Shown here piece after piece: positions 26,714 to 36,396 of a DNA stretch of 64,000 nucleotides. The stretch covers positions 62,001 to 126,000 of the forward strand of contig NZ_FNDG01000003.1 of assembly GCF_900100535.1 (NCBI RefSeq), read 5' to 3'. The position numbers and the translations under genes were made by a program. The DNA comes from Phytopseudomonas flavescens (GTDB taxonomy: Bacteria > Pseudomonadota > Gammaproteobacteria > Pseudomonadales > Pseudomonadaceae). The notes below the pieces were generated by a model that made no database searches, was not told where the DNA came from, and saw only the letters and a list, made by a program, of their open reading frames with translations. How positions within the stretch are numbered: the first letter of the stretch is position 1; each line of letters starts with the position of its first letter.

Positions 26714-28653
26714 TGTGCCAACGCCACCACGGGGTCGAGCTGGGCGGCGGTTTTCGCCGGCAGGTAACCGAACACCAGGCCGGTGCCCACCGAACAGACG
26801 AATGCCAACAACATGGCCGACAGCGAGAACACCAGCGGCACGTTCCAGGCGATCAGCAGGGCGCCGAACAGCAACCCGGTGATCACGCCGACGCTGCCAC
26901 CCACCAGCGTGACCAGCACCGACTCGGTGAGAAACTGCCGCAGGATGTCGCGCTGCCGGGCGCCCGTGGCCATGCGGATACCGATCTCACGGGTGCGCTC
27001 GCGCACCGTCATCAACATCACGTTCATCACCCCTATACCGCCAACCAGCAGCGACACGGCAGCGATCAGGCCGAGCATCAACGTCATGCTCTGCCGTGTC
27101 TCGGCCTCGGCCTGCAGCTTGGCGGCCGAGTTGTAGACGCGAAAATCCTGGCGCCCGTGTCGCTGCAGCAGCAGCTCCTCGAGTGAGGCCTGGGCACGGC
27201 CCACCAGCTCGCTGCGCATCACTTCGACACCACCGTAGCTCTCGTCGCGCAACTTTGGGAAAACCCGCACCACCCCGGTACGGTGCGGCACCAGCACTTG
27301 CTCATCCGGGTAGTTGCCACCGGCGTCACTGCCTTTCTCGCTCATCACACCGATCACTTCGAATGGCGAGCTGTTTATCAGGATGATCGCCCCCAGCGGA
27401 TCATCGCCCTCGGGGAACAGACTCTGGTAGACCTGATGGCCGAGCACCGCCACCGCCGCGATCTCATGGTTCTCCGCAGCGCTGAAGAAGCGACCGCGGG
27501 CCACCGGCCAGCGATGGATCTGCGGCAGGTGCTCGCCCACGCCCAACACCTCGCTCTGCACGGCCTGCTGGCCATGCCGGATCAACGCCGGGTCGCGCAG
27601 TATGGGCATCACCCGCGACACCTCGCGCAGCTGGCCGATGGCATCGAAATCATCGGCGGTGAGCACCCCGGTGGGGCCGCCCGTACGCGGCACATCGCTG
27701 GACACGTACATCATGTTGGCTCCCATCACGCCCATTTCCGCCACCACCTTCTGCTTTGCCCCCTCCCCCACGGCCAGCATGACGATCACCGAAGCAACGC
27801 CAATGACTATACCCAGCAGGGTCAGCGCCGTACGAAAGCGGTGGATCAACAGCACACGCCAGGCCCCCCGCAGCATTTCGCCAAACTCACTGAAGAAGGA
27901 TGCGCCACTGGCACGCCCGGCTTGCCGCATGTCCGGGGCTGGCAGCGCATTGCTCGGCACCAGGGCGCCACTGTCACTGATGATCTGCCCGTCGCGGATC
28001 TCGATCACCCGCCGCGCCTGGGCGGCGACGTCGCGGTCATGGGTGATCAGGATGATGGTGTGCCCGGCATCGGCCAGCTCGTGCAACAGCGCCATGACCT
28101 CCTCGCCACTGCGGCTGTCCAGCGCGCCGGTGGGTTCGTCGGCGAGGATGATGCGCCCTCCATTCATCAGCGCACGGGCGATCGACACGCGTTGCTGCTG
28201 GCCGCCGGACAACTGCGCCGGCCGGTGCTCGAGGCGTTCGTCCAGGCCCAGCCGGCGCAGCAGCGCAGACGCCCGCTCACGACGCTGGTCGGACGGCATG
28301 CCGGCGTAGATGGCAGGCACCTCGACATTCTCCCGCGCGGACTCGGTGGCGATCAGGTGGTAGCCCTGGAACACGAACCCGAACGCCTCGCGGCGAAGCC
28401 AGGCCAACTGGTCGGCGTCGAAAGCTGCCACGTCCTCGCCGGCGAAGCGATAGCTGCCGGCGCTGGGGCGATCCAGGCAGCCGAGCAGGTTCATCAACGT
28501 CGACTTACCGGAGCCGGACGTGCCGACGATGGCAACGAACTCCCCGGCCTGGATCGACAGGCTGATGCCGCGCAGCACGTCGACGGCCGGCGCACCGCTC
28601 TCGCCGCCGAAGCTGCGCCTGATGCCTTGCAGTTCGATCAGCGCAGCTACCAC
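26710..28653 (-). CDS. MacB-family ABC exporter permease/ATPase (PvdT-like)
   Basis: 647 residues. The N-terminal ATPase has Walker A GTSGSGKS at 44-51, signature LSGGQQQR and Walker B IILADEPTGALD. A membrane helix at about 275-295, a large periplasmic domain and three C-terminal helices complete the MacB mechanotransmission fold. Gene order adaptor-MacB-outer membrane factor matches both MacAB-TolC and pyoverdine PvdRT-OpmQ systems. The substrate is not evident from the sequence; no siderophore synthesis gene is nearby. Confidence 0.92.
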   Translation of the reverse strand: MVAALIELQGIRRSFGGESGAPAVDVLRGISLSIQAGEFVAIVGTSGSGKSTLMNLLGCLDRPSAGSYRFAGEDVAAFDADQLAWLRREAFGFVFQGYHLIATESARENVEVPAIYAGMPSDQRRERASALLRRLGLDERLEHRPAQLSGGQQQRVSIARALMNGGRIILADEPTGALDSRSGEEVMALLHELADAGHTIILITHDRDVAAQARRVIEIRDGQIISDSGALVPSNALPAPDMRQAGRASGASFFSEFGEMLRGAWRVLLIHRFRTALTLLGIVIGVASVIVMLAVGEGAKQKVVAEMGVMGANMMYVSSDVPRTGGPTGVLTADDFDAIGQLREVSRVMPILRDPALIRHGQQAVQSEVLGVGEHLPQIHRWPVARGRFFSAAENHEIAAVAVLGHQVYQSLFPEGDDPLGAIILINSSPFEVIGVMSEKGSDAGGNYPDEQVLVPHRTGVVRVFPKLRDESYGGVEVMRSELVGRAQASLEELLLQRHGRQDFRVYNSAAKLQAEAETRQSMTLMLGLIAAVSLLVGGIGVMNVMLMTVRERTREIGIRMATGARQRDILRQFLTESVLVTLVGGSVGVITGLLFGALLIAWNVPLVFSLSAMLLAFVCSVGTGLVFGYLPAKTAAQLDPVVALAQ

Positions 28654-29816
28654 TGGAACCTCGACATGCCCGCCTCCGGCTGCGCATCGCCGGTCACCAG
28701 GCGCTCGCCTTCCTGCAGGCCATCGAGGATTTCCGCTACCTGGCGATCCCGCGCACCGACGTTCACCGAGCGCAGTTGCGGGCGCTGATCGTCACCCAGG
28801 ATACGCACCTGGTAATGGCCCGGCCTGCCCTGCAAGGCATCCAGAGGCGCAGTGAGCACATTCTTCGCCGAGGCCGTGACGAACACCACCTGGGCAGTCA
28901 TCTGCGCCATCAGCTCGCCGTCGCTGTTATCCACCTCGAACAACACGGTGTACTGCACCACTTTTTCCGGTTCGGCGGCGCTGCTGGTCGATTCGCCCTG
29001 CGCGGTAGCGGTCACCGGTGGCGCGGGCAGCACCTGGCGCACCGTGCTGTGCCAACGGCGCTCGTCGACGCCAAGGGTGGTGAAATACAGCGGCATGCCC
29101 GCCTTGACCCGGCGGATATCGGCTTCGGACACGCGCGTCCAGCCGGTCATGCTGCGCAGATTGGCAATGCGCATCACCGTGGGCGTCTGGTAGGTGGCGT
29201 TGAGGGTCTGTCCCTCCTTCACATCGACACCCAGCACCGAGCCGGCGATGGGCGCGTAGATGCGCGTGTAGCTCAGTTGCGCCTCGTTGCGCTTGAGCAG
29301 CGCCTGGCTTTCGACGATCTTCGCACGCAGGTTGTCGAGCCGCGCCCTGGCCGATTTGTAATCCGCGGCGGCAGTCTGAACATCTTCTTCGCGGGTGGCA
29401 TCAAGCCTGGCCAGGTGGGTTTGCCGCTCGTGCTGCTGGCGCGCCAGCAGCAGCTGCGCCTGCTGCTCTTCCAGTTGCGCGCGCAAGCCCTGCAGTGCCG
29501 CACGATCGGCCTCCACCGTGGCTTCGTGCAGGCTGGCGTCTATTTCGGCGAGCAGTTGGCCCTTTTTCACCTGGTCACCCGGCTCCACGTGCAAGCGCAC
29601 GATCTGCCCGGACACCTGTGCCCCGACATCCACCGAATAACGCGGCTGCAGCGTGCCGATGGCGACTACCGTGGCTTCCACATCGCCTCGGCCAACCACG
29701 GCGGTTTCATAGGCTGGCGTCGGCTCGCCGTTGAACCAGGCCAAAGCGATGACCGGCACGAGCGCGACCGTGCCGAGCAGCCAGCGCAGGCGAATGGGAA
29801 AAGGGAAAAACGTCAT
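28647..29816 (-). CDS. periplasmic adaptor of MacAB-type exporter (PvdR/MacA-like)
   Basis: 389 residues from the ATG at 29816, preceded by AGAGGT; ten further upstream codons are open but lack a ribosome site. An N-terminal membrane anchor (WLLGTVALVPVIALAWF) is followed by the biotinyl-lipoyl halves (VDVGAQVSGQIVRLHVEPGDQVKKGQLL and IYAPIAGSVLGVDVKEGQ), a coiled-coil hairpin (about 95-165) and the barrel domain. It bridges MacB and the outer-membrane channel. It is the first gene of the operon. Confidence 0.9.
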   Translation of the reverse strand: MTFFPFPIRLRWLLGTVALVPVIALAWFNGEPTPAYETAVVGRGDVEATVVAIGTLQPRYSVDVGAQVSGQIVRLHVEPGDQVKKGQLLAEIDASLHEATVEADRAALQGLRAQLEEQQAQLLLARQQHERQTHLARLDATREEDVQTAAADYKSARARLDNLRAKIVESQALLKRNEAQLSYTRIYAPIAGSVLGVDVKEGQTLNATYQTPTVMRIANLRSMTGWTRVSEADIRRVKAGMPLYFTTLGVDERRWHSTVRQVLPAPPVTATAQGESTSSAAEPEKVVQYTVLFEVDNSDGELMAQMTAQVVFVTASAKNVLTAPLDALQGRPGHYQVRILGDDQRPQLRSVNVGARDRQVAEILDGLQEGERLVTGDAQPEAGMSRFQW

Positions 29817-30240
29817 GACGGGCCCGACCTCTGCCTGAGCATCCAATAACCATCCCCGACGTCAACCGAACCTGCACTCGCGCTCAGGCAAACGAAGGCA
29901 GCTCGACACGCCCGGGTGAGGTGCGAGGTGAAAGACGCAATGCGCCCGTGCAGGCGCCGTGCAACTCGTGAAGAGCGAGAAATATCCAGCTCTTACCACC
30001 CAAGACGGATGAGCCCGGGAAAACCCGGCGCCCCCAGCCCGAACAAATGAAACAAAATGTTTCAAAACTGTAAGCCGACCGGCAGTGACAGGTTTCGCAT
30101 CGGGAAAATGCAGCCCCATGACCCGTGCGAATACCTCATGGGCGCTCTTGTCTGGCGAACCGTAGAACCATCACAGCAACGCACGCTGCGCCGGTATATC
30201 CTGCCGGCATTGAAAGACCTGCCCCGAAAGGAATCGCCCC
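29817..30240. promoter_or_regulatory. divergent control region with inverted-repeat operator
   Basis: A 424-base gene-free stretch between the exporter operon and the membrane protein at 30241. It contains a perfect 7-3-7 inverted repeat, TGAAACA-AAA-TGTTTCA, at 30048-30064, and a small CCGGG-AAAA-CCCGG hairpin near 30015-30028. The repeat looks like a site for a dimeric repressor; PsrA-type sites (GAAAC...GTTTC) are similar but have a shorter spacer. Confidence 0.5.
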
Positions 30241-31200
30241 ATGCACAGCAACCCTTACGCCATTGCTCAGGTCGACCCCGCGAGCGAGGCCAGACAGCCG
30301 TGCGGGCTGCCCATGGGCCTGTTGATCACGGCGATGCTCTGCTGTGCAGCGGGCCAGATGATTTCCTGGGTCATCATGTGGCTGACTCTGGAGCCCGGAT
30401 ACCTGCAAGCCTACTTGGACGATCTGTGGCAGCTGGCGACCTATTGGCTCGGCGCGCTGGCAATCGATGGCTGCAGTGCGCTGCTGCTGACCCGCTATTA
30501 CCTGCAGCGCCACAACCTGGTCAACGTCACCCGCCCAGGTCGTCTCATCGCGCTCTTCGTCGGCTTCTACTTCGTGGCCTTCGTGCTGGTCAGCCTGTTC
30601 TTCAGGCTGCTGGTGACTGAGTTGATTGCATGGATCTACGAAGGCGACCACGGGATATCCCCCACTCTACTGCTGCAACCGTTGAACCTCGTTTCCTTCG
30701 TACTGGCGACGTTGTTGCCACTGTGGCTGAGCCTGCACCTGATGCGCCGTACGGGCGAGGTCGAAACCGGGCTGGGCCTGGTCAGCCGCGGCGAGACTGC
30801 GCTGGCCTTCGGCCTGCTGTTCTGCGTGATCTACATGAAACTGCTCACGCTGCTGCCGATCGGCGTCATCGATCCCTATGGCATGGAGTGGCTGCAGGCT
30901 GTCAGCAGTGCTTCCGGACTCTTGTACGGGCTGATCGCCCTGCTCGCCGCCCGCGGCGCGCTGCCGCCGCAGTTGCCGCGCCTGGCCGTCGGTCGTCTGC
31001 TGGCAAGCGTGCTGCTGTGCATGGCGATCTGGTTGGTCGTGGCGACCGTGCTGTGCGTCGTGCTGTTGGTGGCTCTGTATGCCGGCTCGGAGTTCGTAGC
31101 CCTGGCGCTGGTGCTGCTGTTCGGGCTTGTGCTGCTGGCGCTGCTCTGGCCACTGACGCGCCTGAGCCTGCGCTGGGTCTATAGGCCGACGTCGGCCTGA
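30241..31200 (+). CDS. multi-pass inner-membrane protein, unknown function
   Basis: 319 residues with about eight hydrophobic segments and a short soluble N terminus. Helices include LITAMLCCAAGQMISWVIMW, LIALFVGFYFVAFVLVSLFF and, at the end, LLASVLLCMAIWLVVATVLC. There is no recognised transporter motif. A good AAAGGA ribosome site precedes the ATG. It is divergent from the exporter operon and may share its control region. Confidence 0.65.
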   Translation: MHSNPYAIAQVDPASEARQPCGLPMGLLITAMLCCAAGQMISWVIMWLTLEPGYLQAYLDDLWQLATYWLGALAIDGCSALLLTRYYLQRHNLVNVTRPGRLIALFVGFYFVAFVLVSLFFRLLVTELIAWIYEGDHGISPTLLLQPLNLVSFVLATLLPLWLSLHLMRRTGEVETGLGLVSRGETALAFGLLFCVIYMKLLTLLPIGVIDPYGMEWLQAVSSASGLLYGLIALLAARGALPPQLPRLAVGRLLASVLLCMAIWLVVATVLCVVLLVALYAGSEFVALALVLLFGLVLLALLWPLTRLSLRWVYRPTSA

Positions 31201-31264
31201 GTTGCTTGAGCGGCTTGCGGTGCGGGACAATCCGCGCCGATTCAGGCCAGCGGATATCCACACC

Positions 31265-31912
31265 ATGCAGCAGCGCACCCTTCTCTTCGACCTCGACGGC
31301 ACCCTCACCGACCCGCGCGAGGGCATTACCCGGTCGGTGCAATATGCGCTGGCGCAGCTGGATATCCATGAGCCCGACCTGCAGGCCCTGGAGCACTTCA
31401 TCGGCCCGCCACTGCTGCAGTGCTTCATGCACACCTACTGCCTCAGCGAGGCACGCGCCTGGGATGCGGTGAACCACTATCGAGTGCGTTTTCGCGAAGT
31501 GGGCCTGTACGAGAATCAGCTGTTCGAGGGCGTGCTCGAACTCCTGCAGGTGCTGCGCGAGCAAGGACGCACCTTGTACATCGCCACCAGCAAACCCACG
31601 GTATTCGCCACGGAGATCGCCCGCCATTTCGATTTCGGCCTTTACTTCAAGGCGATCTACGGCAGTGAGCTGGATGGCACGCGCACCGACAAGGTGCAAC
31701 TGATCGGTCACTTGCTCCAGCAGGAGGGGCTCGACCGGGCCGACACGCTGATGATCGGCGACCGCAAGCACGACCTGATCGGCGCCCATCGAAACGGTCT
31801 CGATGCCGTCGCGGTCGGCTACGGGTTCGGCAGCCTGGAAGAGTTGAGCGGCGAGCGCCCGGCCCACCACTTCCAGACGCTGGCGCAATTGCACCAAGCC
31901 TTCGCCGCCTGA
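31265..31912 (+). CDS. HAD-superfamily hydrolase, phosphoglycolate-phosphatase-like
   Basis: 215 residues. HAD motif I FDLDGTLTD (nucleophile Asp9), a helical cap (about 15-85), motif II TSKP (IATSKPTVFA), a lysine in TDKVQLIGHLL and motif IV MIGDRKHDLIGA. It hydrolyses a small phosphate ester; the substrate cannot be told from the sequence. The ATG at 31265 gives the conserved start, while upstream codons from 31202 are non-conserved. It converges on the DUF1161 gene. Confidence 0.85.
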   Translation: MQQRTLLFDLDGTLTDPREGITRSVQYALAQLDIHEPDLQALEHFIGPPLLQCFMHTYCLSEARAWDAVNHYRVRFREVGLYENQLFEGVLELLQVLREQGRTLYIATSKPTVFATEIARHFDFGLYFKAIYGSELDGTRTDKVQLIGHLLQQEGLDRADTLMIGDRKHDLIGAHRNGLDAVAVGYGFGSLEELSGERPAHHFQTLAQLHQAFAA

Positions 31913-31913
31913 G

Positions 31914-32168
31914 CTACATCATCCGCGAGCCGGTCAGGTCGTTGCGCTGGTAGATCACCTTGCGACTGCCGTTGTCGCACGTGCCGATCACCATGTTGTC
32001 GTCCTCGACTTCCTCGTTGGGCACGATCTCCAACGTGTAGCTGGCCACGCCCGCCGCCTGGATCTTCACCTCGATCTCCTGCTTGAGCTCCTCGCACGAT
32101 TTGGGCGCGGCCCAGGCGTTGCTGCCCATGAGGCCGAGTACAAGCATCACTGCCATCCATCCTTTCAT
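31914..32168 (-). CDS. DUF1161 periplasmic protein
   Basis: 84 residues: signal peptide (MKGWMAVMLVLGLMGSNAWA), then PKSCEELKQEIEVKIQAAGVASYTLEIV and a C-terminal CDNGSRKVIYQR. The two conserved cysteines (in SCEEL and TCDNG) could form a disulfide. Function unknown. The ATG at 32168 has AGAGGAAGG upstream. It has a clear paralogue at 35716-35937. Confidence 0.85.
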   Translation of the reverse strand: MKGWMAVMLVLGLMGSNAWAAPKSCEELKQEIEVKIQAAGVASYTLEIVPNEEVEDDNMVIGTCDNGSRKVIYQRNDLTGSRMM

Positions 32169-32301
32169 CACGACCTTCCTCTGCGTGTAATCAATACGGG
32201 TCTGGATGTGGGAATGCCGCAAACCCGCCGTGAGCGGGTACGGCCCTTGCCCCGTGGCGCAACGGCCTGCGCCGCGGTGGCACCAGAAACATCAACGGAC
32301 C

Positions 32302-33390
32302 CTAATCTCGGACAGCGTCCAGCGCTTGCAGTTGTATAAGCCGTTGCGCGTCGGGCAATGCCCCCAACTCGGCCACCCGGCGATAGAAGGTCGGCCAGTC
32401 GCCCCGAGCCTCGCGGAACAGGCTGTCGAAGGCAGCCACCCAGCGGTCGTAAAGGCCGAAGGGCAACAGTTTGGCGTTGTTCAATGGCCCGTTGATCCAG
32501 CCATCGTAATAGCCAATCCCCTTCCATTGCGTGGCACGCAGTTGCCGGTACTCATCGCGCAGGCGGTCGAACTCGGCCTGCTTGCCGGCACGCATCGCCT
32601 CGGCATCGAGGTCGCTGGCGTAGAGGGTTTCAAGGCGCGCACGACTGGCCAACACCAACTCGCTGAACTGCTCGCGCGGCTGGATCGGCAACTCCCTCGG
32701 GGCTGGCAACCCCCGTGCGGCGCGCCACTGGCGCAAACCCTCGCGCTCGACGAAGGTGGCGTAGGACTCGTTGAAGGCGGTCTCGCCCGCCAGGTAATAC
32801 TGCTGGTGAGCGAGTTCGTGGAAGATCAATGCGACCAGGCGTTCGTCACTCCAACGCAACATGGTGTCGAGGATAGGATCATCGAACCAGCCCAGGGTCG
32901 AGTAGGCCTCCACGCCACCCAGGTAAGTGTCCAGCCCCTGCGCATCGAGCAGCGCGGCCGCACCGCGAGCACGGTTTTGCTCATAAAAGCCGCGGTAGGC
33001 CACGCAGCCCGCGATCGGAAAACAGTGCAGTTGCGGCTGCAGGGAAAACTCCGGGGTGGCGAACAGGTTCCAGACCACGAACGGCCGTTGCAGATCGGCG
33101 TACAGTCGATAGCTGCGGTTGTCCGGCAGGCCCAGTCGCTCGGTGGCGAAGCTGCGTGCCTGTTGGGACAACGCCAGGCGCTGGCGCAGTGGCGGCGCCG
33201 TCGAGGGAGCGTCGATCAGGGCCTGTACCGGTTGCCGCGCATGCAACAATTGCAGCTGTCCGCGAGCCAGCTGTCCGTAGTAGTCCAGTGTGCTGCACCC
33301 TGTCAGCAGCAGAGCGAACAGGGGAACCGTCGTGCGACGCAACAGGTCGACAAGGTAGAAGCTGCAATGCTGGTGCATGGCCGGTGTCAT
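32302..33390 (-). CDS. zinc aminopeptidase lipoprotein (Aminopep family)
   Basis: 362 residues from the ATG at 33390; another ATG at 33378 is possible. A hydrophobic stretch ends in lipobox LLTGC (cysteine 32). The zinc-peptidase signature HELAH is at 191-195 with the downstream NES (Glu208) as probable third ligand. The family (predicted aminopeptidases, PF10023-like) is common in pseudomonads. It likely sits in the periplasm attached to the outer membrane. Confidence 0.83.
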   Translation of the reverse strand: MTPAMHQHCSFYLVDLLRRTTVPLFALLLTGCSTLDYYGQLARGQLQLLHARQPVQALIDAPSTAPPLRQRLALSQQARSFATERLGLPDNRSYRLYADLQRPFVVWNLFATPEFSLQPQLHCFPIAGCVAYRGFYEQNRARGAAALLDAQGLDTYLGGVEAYSTLGWFDDPILDTMLRWSDERLVALIFHELAHQQYYLAGETAFNESYATFVEREGLRQWRAARGLPAPRELPIQPREQFSELVLASRARLETLYASDLDAEAMRAGKQAEFDRLRDEYRQLRATQWKGIGYYDGWINGPLNNAKLLPFGLYDRWVAAFDSLFREARGDWPTFYRRVAELGALPDAQRLIQLQALDAVRD

Positions 33391-33481
33391 GTGGGGTAGG
33401 CACCCTATCCTACCGCGAAGCAGCAGCGGCTTTCGCGCGATACTGCAGCCTGCTTCGTACCCACCCCACGGGAGCCCCCCG

Positions 33482-33901
33482 ATGCGCCAACCCCTATTGC
33501 TCGCCAGCCTGCTGTTGCTGGGCGCCTGCGCCTCGCCCCTGCCGACCGCCGATCCGAATATGGCCTGGGTCGACCTCGAGGGAGAGGGCATCGACCTGCT
33601 GATGGCCGAGCGCCTGGATCGCCAGCGTGTCCGTGATGGACGCTACTTTCAGGTCACACCCGGGGCTCACGAGCTGGAGATGAGCTTGCGCTTCGAAGTC
33701 AGTGGCGGGGGCGGCACGTCGATGATGTCCGAGCCACAGCAGCTGACCTGCGATATCCGCCTGCGCTATGACGACTTCAAGGCCGGTCGGCGCTATCGCA
33801 TCGAAGCGCGCTCGGTGGTGATGCGCGGCCAAGCGATCCTATACGACGGCGAGCGCAATGCGCTGGCGCACGGCAAGAATCTGCGTTGTGGGAGCTTCTG
33901 A
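33482..33901 (+). CDS. small outer-membrane lipoprotein, hypothetical
   Basis: 139 residues with signal peptide and canonical lipobox LLGAC (cysteine 16). The mature part is beta-rich with HELEMSLRFEVSGGGG and an RYRIEARSVVMRGQA segment, a cell-envelope PEGA-like sandwich by appearance. Function unknown. GGGAG lies seven bases before the ATG at 33482. Confidence 0.75.
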   Translation: MRQPLLLASLLLLGACASPLPTADPNMAWVDLEGEGIDLLMAERLDRQRVRDGRYFQVTPGAHELEMSLRFEVSGGGGTSMMSEPQQLTCDIRLRYDDFKAGRRYRIEARSVVMRGQAILYDGERNALAHGKNLRCGSF

Positions 33902-34006
33902 TCGGATAGGGCCGTTGACGGTGCGGCACGACCGCGCTGCAACGCCAGCAGCCCGTATAGCCGCGACGGGCGTCGCGGCCGATGTGCAGAGGGACTGGGC
34001 AGCCGA

Positions 34007-34432
34007 TCAGGCCTCCAGCACCACTTCCAGGGTGATTTCCGCGTTGAGCACCTTGGAAACCGGGCAACCGGTTTTGGCGGTTTCCACCGCTTTCTCGAAC
34101 GCCGCGCGGTCGGCACCCGGCACCTTGGCCTTCAGCGACAGGTGCACCGCGGTGATGGCGAAGCCGCCGTCCTGCTTGTCGAGGGTCACTTCGGCCCTGG
34201 TATCGATGCTCTCGGCGGTCATGCCCGCCTCGCCCAGTTCCTTGGACAATGCCATGGAAAAACAACCGGCGTGCGCCGCACCGATCAGTTCTTCCGGGTT
34301 GGTGCCGGGCTTGTCCTCGAAACGGGTATTGAAACCGTAGGGCTGTCCGGAGAGCACGCCGCTCTGGGTGGAAATGGTGCCCTTGCCGTCTTTGATGCCG
34401 CCCTGCCAATGGGCCGATGCTGTCTTTTTCAT
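34007..34432 (-). CDS. osmC: OsmC family peroxidase
   Basis: 141 residues. It has the OsmC landmarks: N-terminal TASAHWQGGIKDGKG, PEELIGAAHAGCFSM with the first redox cysteine and TAKTGCPVSKVL with the second. OsmC reduces organic hydroperoxides in stationary phase and osmotic stress. ACAGGAG precedes the ATG. Monocistronic. Confidence 0.93.
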   Translation of the reverse strand: MKKTASAHWQGGIKDGKGTISTQSGVLSGQPYGFNTRFEDKPGTNPEELIGAAHAGCFSMALSKELGEAGMTAESIDTRAEVTLDKQDGGFAITAVHLSLKAKVPGADRAAFEKAVETAKTGCPVSKVLNAEITLEVVLEA

Positions 34433-34558
34433 CTCTACGCTCCTGTTGATGAGGGGTACTGAGTTGAGAGAGGCAGCAGGCAGGCAAGTTCGAGTTTTTT
34501 GCCGGGCGCGGTCCGCAGGGTTTCATAGACGCTCGATGGCTGGCGGGCCAACGAGCGA

Positions 34559-35554
34559 TCAACGCAGCCCGGCGAGGATGTCGAAGGCGTGCAGGCGATC
34601 GGCGAAGTCATAGTGGTCGCAGGTGAAGATCAGCTCGTCGGCCTGGGTCTGCTCCAGCAGCACCTCCAACCGCGCGCGGATCTTCTCTGGCCCGCCGATC
34701 ACCGCCATGCCGAGGAAGCTGCCGACGGCATCGCGCTCGTGGGGCAGCCACAGGCCCTCCATCGATGCCACCGGCGGGCGCTGCACCAGGCTCTGGCCGC
34801 GAATCAGCGAAAGGATGCGCTGGTAGGCCGAGGTCGCCAGGTACTCGGCCTGCTCGTCGGTATCCGCGGCCATCAGTGGCACGCCGAGCATCACGTAGGG
34901 TTCGTCGAGCACTTCGGATGGCGTGAAGGTATTGCGATAGATACGGATGGCCTCGTGCACGTAACGCGGCGCGAAATGCGAGGCGAAGGCATAGGGCAGC
35001 CCCAACTGGCCCGCCAGCTGCGCACTGAACAGGCTGGAGCCGAGCAGCCAGATCGGTACCTTGGTAGCGGTTCCGGGCACCGCGATGACCCGTTGGTCCG
35101 GCGTACGCGGGCCGAGGTAGCGCTGCAGCTCGGCAACGTCCTGGGGGAAATCGTCGGCGCTGCCGGAGCGCTCGCGACGCAACGCCTGGGCCGTGAACTG
35201 ATCGGCGCCCGGCGCACGCCCAAGGCCCAGTTCGATGCGCCCCGGATACAGGGTCGCCAGGGTACCGAACTGTTCGGCGATCACCAGCGGCGCGTGGTTG
35301 GGCAGCATCACCCCACCGGAGCCCAGGCGGATGGCTGAGGTGCCAGCGGCCAGATAGCCGAGCAGCACGGCCGTCGCAGAGCTGGCGATACCATCCATGT
35401 TGTGGTGTTCGGCGACCCAGAAACGCTTGAAATCCAAGGACTCGACGTGCCTGGCCAGGGCCAGGGAATTGTGCAGCGCCTGCTGCGCGCTGCCGGTGTC
35501 GCGGATCGGCGCCAGGTCAAGAACGGAGAAGGGAAGTTTCGCGAGTGCAGACAT
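34559..35554 (-). CDS. LLM-class flavin-dependent oxidoreductase (YhbW-like)
   Basis: 331 residues of the bacterial luciferase-like fold: N-terminal [43 protein letters not shown] and ELGLGRAPG. It resembles the E. coli YhbW group, FMN-dependent monooxygenases of unknown substrate. Its own transcript is insulated from the upstream DUF1161 gene by the hairpin at 35668-35703. Confidence 0.88.
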   Translation of the reverse strand: MSALAKLPFSVLDLAPIRDTGSAQQALHNSLALARHVESLDFKRFWVAEHHNMDGIASSATAVLLGYLAAGTSAIRLGSGGVMLPNHAPLVIAEQFGTLATLYPGRIELGLGRAPGADQFTAQALRRERSGSADDFPQDVAELQRYLGPRTPDQRVIAVPGTATKVPIWLLGSSLFSAQLAGQLGLPYAFASHFAPRYVHEAIRIYRNTFTPSEVLDEPYVMLGVPLMAADTDEQAEYLATSAYQRILSLIRGQSLVQRPPVASMEGLWLPHERDAVGSFLGMAVIGGPEKIRARLEVLLEQTQADELIFTCDHYDFADRLHAFDILAGLR

Positions 35555-35667
35555 GAGGAAGAACCTTGGCTGTGGATAAAGCCTTGGCCTTATCCGAGTA
35601 AAACGGTAGGTCTTACTCTACGCCCCCAACCCGCCACGGGCCAACCCGGCGCACAGGGCAGGCAGCA

Positions 35668-35703
35668 AAAAGCCGGCTGCACGGAAACCGTGAGCCGGCT
35701 TTT
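35668..35703 (-). terminator. strong bidirectional rho-independent terminator
   Basis: AAAAGCCGGCT (35668-35678) pairs with AGCCGGCTTTT (35693-35703); inside it CACGG-AAA-CCGTG adds five more pairs with one bulged G at 35679. T tracts flank on both strands. It ends the DUF1161 transcript (35716-35937, minus strand). Confidence 0.85.
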
Positions 35704-35715
35704 CGATCATCGGCA

Positions 35716-35937
35716 TCAGTTGCGCTGGTAGACGATGTCCTTGGTACCACCGCCGCAGCTGCCTACCACTTGACGGTCGGTGACGCTGCCCTTGTCGACG
35801 ATCTCCAGGGTGTAGGACGCAACGCCCTTGGCCTGGATCTTCGCATCGATCTCGCTCTTCAGCTCTTCGCAATCCTTGGCGGCGAATGCCGAACCGGCCA
35901 GGGCCATCAAACCCACTGCAAACAACACTTTTCTCAT
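35716..35937 (-). CDS. DUF1161 periplasmic protein, paralogue
   Basis: 73 residues: signal peptide MRKVLFAVGLMALAGSAFA, then KDCEELKSEIDAKIQAKGVASYTLEIV and a C-terminal CGGGTKDIVYQRN. The body is nearly the same as the 31914-32168 product. A GTG at 35940 adds one codon. A terminator lies just downstream. Confidence 0.88.
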   Translation of the reverse strand: MRKVLFAVGLMALAGSAFAAKDCEELKSEIDAKIQAKGVASYTLEIVDKGSVTDRQVVGSCGGGTKDIVYQRN

Positions 35938-36047
35938 CACAAACGCTCCCTCGTTACCAATGAACCAGTCCGGGCGCCAAAAGCGGCCCGTTTCAATAAA
36001 GCCGCAGATTGCCGTTATGACAAGTCAGCGTACCGCAGCTACCACGG

Positions 36048-36263
36048 TCAGCTGTTGGCGACGCGGAAGCCGACCTTCAGGGTGACCTGATAATGAGCCA
36101 CTGCGCCATCGGCGATGTGACCACGGGTTTCGGTGATTTCGAACCACTCGAGATGACGAATGCTCTTGCTGGCTTCGGCCAGGGCATTGCTGATGGCATC
36201 TTCGATGCTGGTTGCCGACGAGCCCACCAGCTCGACCTTCTTGTAGGTGTGATGATCCGACAT
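36048..36263 (-). CDS. dodecin flavin-binding protein
   Basis: 71 residues, the usual length of dodecin. [18 protein letters not shown], the [11 protein letters not shown] segment with the flavin-stacking tryptophan, and [12 protein letters not shown] are all present. Dodecins assemble into 12-mers that store flavins or CoA. GGAGG lies close to the ATG. Confidence 0.93.
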   Translation of the reverse strand: MSDHHTYKKVELVGSSATSIEDAISNALAEASKSIRHLEWFEITETRGHIADGAVAHYQVTLKVGFRVANS

Positions 36264-36396
36264 ATCCGCCTCCAGGGCTGGTAGATGAAAATGGGCTGGG
36301 TGCCCTTACTCAATCAGTCCCCGGAGAACGCAGCTAAGTTCAGGTTTTCGATTGTCATGCCACTGGCGATTGCTCGCCTGGAGTGCCGCAGACCAG

